This document shows, piece after piece, positions 60,079 to 64,000 of a stretch of DNA of 64,000 nt. Numbering within the stretch: the stretch's first letter is position 1; each line of letters starts with the position of its first letter. The stretch comes from JAUYQR01 sp963822435 (GTDB taxonomy: Bacteria > Pseudomonadota > Alphaproteobacteria > Rhodobacterales > Rhodobacteraceae), in contig CAWGHN010000003.1 in assembly GCA_963822435.1 (NCBI GenBank), positions 372,001 to 436,000 of the forward strand, given 5' to 3'. The notes beneath the pieces were generated by a model that worked only from the letters and a program-made list of their open reading frames with translations, was not told the DNA's origin and did not search any database. The position numbers and the translations under genes are program-made.

Positions 60079-60893
60079 GGCTCTTCCCAGCCGTCGATCA
60101 CGCCCAGCGCCTCTTCCGCCGTCTCGACCATCACGAACAGCTTGAGGTCTTCGGGGCTGATCACTCCGGCTTCGGCCAGATGGCCCCAGTTGATCACCGT
60201 CTCCCACCATTCGCGGCCAAACAGCAGGAACGGGATCGCCTTCATCCGCCGGGTCTGGATCAGGGTCAGGCTTTCAAACATCTCGTCCAGCGTGCCAAAG
60301 CCGCCCGGAAAGATGCAGACCGCCTTCGCCCGCATCAGGAAATGCATCTTGCGGATCGCGAAGTAATGGAAATTGAACGACAGGTCGGGCGTGACATAGG
60401 CGTTCGGCGCCTGCTCGTGCGGCAACACGATGTTCAGCCCGATCGACTGCCCGCCCGCATCCGCCGCGCCCCGGTTGCCCGCCTCCATCACGCCCGGCCC
60501 GCCACCGGTGACGATGACGTTCTCGCGGCCATAGCTTTCAAGGCTGCGCTCGGTCATCAGCCGCGCAAACCGCCGCGCTTCCTCATAATACCGCGACAGG
60601 GCGGCCAGCATCGGGGTGCGCGCATGGTCGCGGTCTTCGGGGGCCGGAATCCGCGCACCACCGAACAGCACGATGGTGGATTCGATGCCCCGCTCGTCCA
60701 TGATCAGTTGCGGCTTCAGCAGTTCCAGTTGCAACCGCACCGGGCGCAACTCCTCGCGCGTCATGAAATCGCGGTCCGCAAAGGCCAGCCGATACGCCGG
60801 CGCTCGCGTCTGGGGGGTGTCAGGAATACGCTTCGTCGCCGCGATATCCTCGGTGGAATCGCGGAACGGATGGCTGCGGGGTTCGTCTTTCAT
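60072..60893 (-). CDS. LOG-family (lysine decarboxylase-like) protein
   Basis: The 273-residue product has the LOG signature: GGGPGVMEAGNRGA near the middle and PGGFGTLDEMFE, the phosphate-binding and catalytic motifs of cytokinin-riboside-5'-monophosphate phosphoribohydrolase family members. This protein is the larger bacterial form with an N-terminal extension. Such enzymes may cleave adenine nucleotides. I start at the ATG at 60893; a longer opening to 61280 overlaps dapD. It overlaps the GT8 gene by seven bases, so the two form an operon divergent from dapD. Confidence 0.88.
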   Translation of the reverse strand: MKDEPRSHPFRDSTEDIAATKRIPDTPQTRAPAYRLAFADRDFMTREELRPVRLQLELLKPQLIMDERGIESTIVLFGGARIPAPEDRDHARTPMLAALSRYYEEARRFARLMTERSLESYGRENVIVTGGGPGVMEAGNRGAADAGGQSIGLNIVLPHEQAPNAYVTPDLSFNFHYFAIRKMHFLMRAKAVCIFPGGFGTLDEMFESLTLIQTRRMKAIPFLLFGREWWETVINWGHLAEAGVISPEDLKLFVMVETAEEALGVIDGWEEPC

Positions 60894-60972
60894 GGGCTCA
60901 CTCGGATTGCGCGGGTCTTGGTTCAGCCTTATAGGGTCGGGGCCGTCGTGACCAACCGAAAAGGGTTTTCCC

Positions 60973-61797
60973 ATGTCCAACGCCGCCCTTGAGACCGCCA
61001 TCGAAGCCGCATGGGAGGCCCGCGACAGCATCACTCCCGCGACGAGGGGCGAGGTCCGCGATGCGATCGAGGCCACACTGACGGCACTCGACAGCGGCGC
61101 GCTGCGGGTGGCCGAAAAGCGGGGCAGCGACTGGCATGTGAACCAGTGGGCCAAGAAGGCGGTGCTTCTGTCGTTCCGCCTGACCGACATGCATGAAATC
61201 TCTGGCTCGAACGGCGGGTCGAACTGGTGGGACAAGGTGCCGTCGAAATGGCAAGGCTGGACCGAGGCCGACTGGCGCAAGGCCGGTTTCCGCGCCGTCC
61301 CCGGCTCGATCGTCCGCCGCTCGGCCTACATTGCCAGGGGCGTGGTGCTGATGCCGTCCTTCGTCAACATCGGGGCCTATGTCGGCGAAGGCTCGATGGT
61401 CGACGGCTGGGCCACGGTTGGGTCCTGCGCGCAGATCGGCCGCAACGTCCACCTGTCGGGCGGTGTCGGCATTGGCGGCGTGCTGGAACCCATGCAAGCC
61501 GGCCCCACGATCATCGAGGACGATTGCTTCATCGGCGCCCGCTCCGAGGTCGTCGAGGGCTGCATCATCCGCGAAGGATCGGTCCTTGGCATGGGCGTGT
61601 TCATCGGCAAATCCACCAAGATCGTCGACCGTGAGACGGGCGAGGTCATGTATGGCGAGGTTCCCGCCGGATCGGTCGTGGTCGCAGGTTCGATGCCGTC
61701 GAAGGGGGGCATCAACCTGTACTGCGCCGTCATCGTGAAAAAGGTCGATGCCCAGACCCGGTCGAAAACCTCGATCAACGAACTGCTCCGCGACTGA
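60973..61797 (+). CDS. dapD: 2,3,4,5-tetrahydropyridine-2,6-dicarboxylate N-succinyltransferase
   Basis: DapD performs the succinylation step of the lysine/diaminopimelate pathway. The 274-residue product has the N-terminal helical part, KAVLLSFRLTD, then the left-handed beta-helix with repeated hexapeptides (SAYIARGVVLMPSFVNIGAYVGEGSMVDGWATVGS in part), and ends with the usual KTSINELLRD. Length is standard. It starts a unit with a small hypothetical gene, dapE and a GNAT gene. The divergent gap to the LOG gene is 79 bases. Confidence 0.97.
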   Translation: MSNAALETAIEAAWEARDSITPATRGEVRDAIEATLTALDSGALRVAEKRGSDWHVNQWAKKAVLLSFRLTDMHEISGSNGGSNWWDKVPSKWQGWTEADWRKAGFRAVPGSIVRRSAYIARGVVLMPSFVNIGAYVGEGSMVDGWATVGSCAQIGRNVHLSGGVGIGGVLEPMQAGPTIIEDDCFIGARSEVVEGCIIREGSVLGMGVFIGKSTKIVDRETGEVMYGEVPAGSVVVAGSMPSKGGINLYCAVIVKKVDAQTRSKTSINELLRD

Positions 61798-61815
61798 TCG
61801 CTCACAGGAGGGTCC

Positions 61816-62157
61816 ATGACCGACGAAGACGCCCCCGCCAAACTGAAACGCCCGCAGCAGGTCTACACTCTGGTGGTCGAGGTGGGCCGCAAGGCCGGGG
61901 ACGGCCTGCCCGACAAGGCCACCGGCGCCGGGCTTATCATCTATGCCTCGGGCGTGGATGAGGCCGAAGCGGTGCGCGAAACCGTGGCGATCCTCAAGGA
62001 AGCCGACCTTGCCCCCCTGGACGTGGCCGGCCACGGCACGCTTGACGAGCGCCTGAAGGCGGGCGACGAGGTGGGCGAGGACGAGCGCGCCCTGATGCAG
62101 CGCGCCCTGGACGAAAACTCGGTGATCGTGGCCGAGATGACGCCGTTCTTCGACTGA
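61816..62157 (+). CDS. Conserved hypothetical protein between dapD and dapE
   Basis: The 113-residue product is acidic with no signal or membrane helix. It begins with RPQQVYTLVVEVGRKAGDGL and contains ASGVDEAEAVRETVAILKEAD, then GHGTLDERLKAGDEVGEDE; the fold looks like a small alpha/beta domain. AGGAGGG lies just before the ATG. It lies 18 bases after dapD and 28 before dapE, which suggests a link to the diaminopimelate pathway, but I recognise no named family. Function unknown. Confidence 0.82.
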   Translation: MTDEDAPAKLKRPQQVYTLVVEVGRKAGDGLPDKATGAGLIIYASGVDEAEAVRETVAILKEADLAPLDVAGHGTLDERLKAGDEVGEDERALMQRALDENSVIVAEMTPFFD

Positions 62158-62185
62158 AAGCCCGTTCCATTCCGGAAAGCCCGAT

Positions 62186-63325
62186 ATGACCGATCCCGCA
62201 GACCTTACCGCCAAGCTGATCCGCTGCGCTTCGGTGACCCCCTCCGAAGGCGGCGCACTGCAGCTTTTGCACGGCGTGCTGGAAGCCGGCGGCTTCTGCT
62301 GCCAGCGCGTTGACCGGGGCGGCATCGCCAACCTCTTTGCCCGGTGGGGTGCCAAGGGGGCCAACAAATCCTTCGGTTTCAACGGCCATACCGACGTGGT
62401 CCCTGTTGGCGACGCCGCCGCCTGGACGCATGACCCCTTCGGCGCCGAAATCGTCGACGGCTGGATGTATGGCCGCGGCGCCACCGACATGAAATCCGGC
62501 GTCGCGGCTTTCGTCGCCGCCGCCATCGACTTTGTCCGCGACACCCCGCCCGACGGCTCGGTGATCCTGACCATCACCGGCGACGAGGAAGGCGAAGGCA
62601 AGGACGGCACGCTCGCCCTTCTGGACTGGATGGCCGCGAACGGCGAACGCATGACGCATTGTCTGGTGGGCGAACCCACCTGCCCCGACGAGATGGGCGA
62701 GATGATGAAGATCGGCCGTCGCGGCTCGATGACCGCCTTTTTCACCGCCACCGGCGTGCAGGGCCACTCGGCCTATCCGCACCGCGCGAAGAACCCGCTG
62801 ACCGCGATGGTTCGTCTGCTGGCGCGGCTGGAAGAAAAGCCGCTGGACGCAGGCACCCCGCATTTCGACCCCTCCACCCTCGCCATCACCACCGTTGACT
62901 GCGGCAATCCGGCCAACAACGTGATTCCCGCCCGCGCCACCGCCACCGTCAACATCCGCTTCAACGATCTTCATTCCGGCACCTCGCTGTCCGATTGGCT
63001 TTGCAAGGAGGCGCGGGCGGTCGAGGCGGAAACCGGCGTGCAGATCGCGCTCCGCGCCTCGATTTCCGGCGAAAGTTTCCTGACCCCACCGGGCGAGTTT
63101 TCCACCCTCATCGCCAAGGCTGTGCAGGCCGAAACCGGGCGCACGCCTACGGCCTCCACCTCGGGCGGCACGTCGGACGCGCGCTTTGTCAAGAACCACT
63201 GCCCGGTTGTCGAATTCGGCCTTGTCGGCAAGACCATGCATCAGGTCGACGAACGCGTGCCGGTGGTGCAGATCCACCAGCTCAAGGCCATCTACGGCCG
63301 CATCCTGCGCGACTATTTCGCATGA
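62186..63325 (+). CDS. dapE: Succinyl-diaminopimelate desuccinylase
   Basis: DapE removes the succinyl group from N-succinyl-LL-diaminopimelate. The 379-residue product is an M20 metallopeptidase with the di-zinc motifs: FNGHTDVVPVGD near 64-75, GRGATDMKSG near 97-106, TGDEEGEGKDGT near 131-142 and CLVGEPTC near 160, plus the dimerisation/lid domain in the middle. It is one of the two lysine genes in this unit with dapD. It overlaps the GNAT gene by four bases (ATGA). Confidence 0.96.
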   Translation: MTDPADLTAKLIRCASVTPSEGGALQLLHGVLEAGGFCCQRVDRGGIANLFARWGAKGANKSFGFNGHTDVVPVGDAAAWTHDPFGAEIVDGWMYGRGATDMKSGVAAFVAAAIDFVRDTPPDGSVILTITGDEEGEGKDGTLALLDWMAANGERMTHCLVGEPTCPDEMGEMMKIGRRGSMTAFFTATGVQGHSAYPHRAKNPLTAMVRLLARLEEKPLDAGTPHFDPSTLAITTVDCGNPANNVIPARATATVNIRFNDLHSGTSLSDWLCKEARAVEAETGVQIALRASISGESFLTPPGEFSTLIAKAVQAETGRTPTASTSGGTSDARFVKNHCPVVEFGLVGKTMHQVDERVPVVQIHQLKAIYGRILRDYFA

Positions 63326-63741
63326 TCCACATCGCGCCCACCCGTGACATCGCCGCCTGCCGAGCGCTGCGCCGCGCCGTGTTCATCGAAGAACAGGGCG
63401 TCAGCGAAACCATCGAGGTTGACGATCTGGACGATCAGGCGATCCACCTTCTTGCCACCGACAACGGCACGCCCGTCGGCAGCGCCCGCCTCCTTGTTCA
63501 GGGCAACATCGGCAAGGTCGGCCGCGTCTGCGTTCTGGCCCATGCGCGCGGCACCGGCCTTGGCGTGGCCCTGATGCGCGCCGCTGTGGACGAGTTCCGC
63601 ACCATTCCCGGCGTCACCCAGGTAAAGCTTGGCGCGCAGACCCACGCGCTTGCGTTCTACGAACGCCTTGGCTTCACCGCCACCGGGCCGGAATACCTTC
63701 AGGCCGACATCCCGCACCGCGACATGATCCTGCTGCTTTGA
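63322..63741 (+). CDS. GNAT family N-acetyltransferase, ElaA-like
   Basis: The 139-residue product has an ElaA-like GNAT core: RRAVFIEEQGVSETIEVDD near residue 17, VGSARLLVQGNIGKVGRVCVLAHARGTGLG (in pieces) with the acetyl-CoA loop R-x-x-G-x-G, and LGAQTHALAFYERLGFTATG. It starts with an ATG that overlaps the dapE stop, so it is translationally coupled. The target is unknown; an amine acetylation linked to the pathway is possible but not shown. Confidence 0.88.
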   Translation: MIHIAPTRDIAACRALRRAVFIEEQGVSETIEVDDLDDQAIHLLATDNGTPVGSARLLVQGNIGKVGRVCVLAHARGTGLGVALMRAAVDEFRTIPGVTQVKLGAQTHALAFYERLGFTATGPEYLQADIPHRDMILLL

Positions 63742-63789
63742 CGGCCCGCGAGGTGGCCTTTGCGCCTTGCCCGTGCTAACTCAGGCGCC

Positions 63790-64000
63790 ATGAACCCAAT
63801 GCCCACAAAAGACCAGATCCGCGCCTGGATCGCGGAAAACCCCGGCCTCTCGGCCAAGCGCGACATTGCCAAGGCCTTCGGCATCAAGGGCGATGCCCGG
63901 ATCGACCTGAAGCGCCTGCTGAAAGAGATGGAGGCCGAAGGCTCCGTCGAAAAGACCGCCCGCCGCTTCCACGACAAGGGCAGCCTGCCGCCCGTCGCCG
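63790..64000 (+). CDS. rnr: Ribonuclease R, N-terminal part (runs off the window)
   Basis: Seventy codons to the window edge encode MPTKDQIRAWIAENPGLSAK, a helix-turn-helix-like N-terminal domain (RDIAKAFGIKGDARIDLKRLLKEMEAEG in part), then the basic turn RRFHDKGSLPPVA, typical of the start of alphaproteobacterial RNase R. RNase R is a 3'-5' exoribonuclease that degrades structured RNA. The ATG at 63790 is used; an ATG three codons on is possible. The catalytic RNB domain lies outside the window. Confidence 0.85.
   Translation, partial: MNPMPTKDQIRAWIAENPGLSAKRDIAKAFGIKGDARIDLKRLLKEMEAEGSVEKTARRFHDKGSLPPVA

Noticed and set aside
1..64000. tRNA, rRNA, CRISPR, insertion sequence or prophage features
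   Set aside because: I looked for cloverleaf-like segments, repeat-spacer arrays, transposase motifs and integrase or phage genes and saw none.

Overview
The window is a GC-rich chromosomal segment of an alphaproteobacterium, most likely a member of the Rhodobacterales (Paracoccaceae/Rhodobacter-like). The evidence is the gene families and their pairing: a DUF2794 gene, an IalB-family protein, a Tad/Flp pilus cluster with a CtrA-type site, a succinylase-type lysine pathway, a DeLey-Doudoroff galactose operon, and a dispersed intergenic element that I associate with this order. Coding density is very high, and 1- to 8-base gene overlaps are common. I saw no rRNA, tRNA, CRISPR array, insertion sequence or prophage, so it reads as mostly core chromosome with two metabolic/accessory islands.

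Layout. 0-7 kb: partial MFS transporter, peptide deformylase, MalY/PatB-type C-S lyase, CbiB, an MltB-type transglycosylase, a glycosyltransferase and a MOSC protein. 7-10.5 kb: smc on the minus strand. 10.8-20.8 kb: Tad pilus cluster (flp, cpaB, tadG, two tadE-like genes, tadZ/cpaE, tadA/cpaF, tadB, tadC, a LuxR-type regulator and a prepilin peptidase). cpaB carries an apparent +1 frameshift in its membrane anchor, and no secretin gene is present. 20.8-29.5 kb: GNAT, FMN reductase, a divergent pair that looks like a split MnmC, an EamA transporter, gpmI, an EnvC-like factor, a CtpA-type protease and RppH.

29.6-41.8 kb is a complete-looking galactoside catabolic island. An IclR regulator and an ABC ATPase lie on the minus strand. 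Divergent from them is an operon for a solute-binding protein, two permeases, a GH36 alpha-galactosidase, an SDR, DgoK, DgoA, an SMP-30 lactonase and a GH42 beta-galactosidase. Galactosides would be imported and hydrolysed, and galactose oxidised and split by the DeLey-Doudoroff route. The galactonate dehydratase is not in the window. The SDR has Asn where the family has its catalytic Lys. A strong promoter and an IclR-like palindrome lie in the divergent gap.

41.9-50 kb: a GNAT enzyme, a GH13 alpha-glucosidase, two MFS transporters, aspartate-semialdehyde dehydrogenase, then a minus-strand operon of beta-carbonic anhydrase, an SbtA-type bicarbonate permease and a small PII-like protein, an inorganic-carbon uptake module. 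50-64 kb: aminopeptidase M17, an NlpC/P60 protein, DUF2794, asparaginase, IalB, RlmN, a cation/proton antiporter, an AlkX-like glycosylase, a GT8 glycosyltransferase, a LOG-family protein, dapD, a conserved hypothetical, dapE, a GNAT and the start of RNase R.

No single undescribed system is certain. The best candidates for follow-up are the three-copy intergenic element, the SbtA/PII/carbonic anhydrase operon, the Tad cluster with broken cpaB and missing secretin, the Lys-to-Asn SDR, and a change in strand composition near 42-44 kb close to a perfect 19-bp palindrome.
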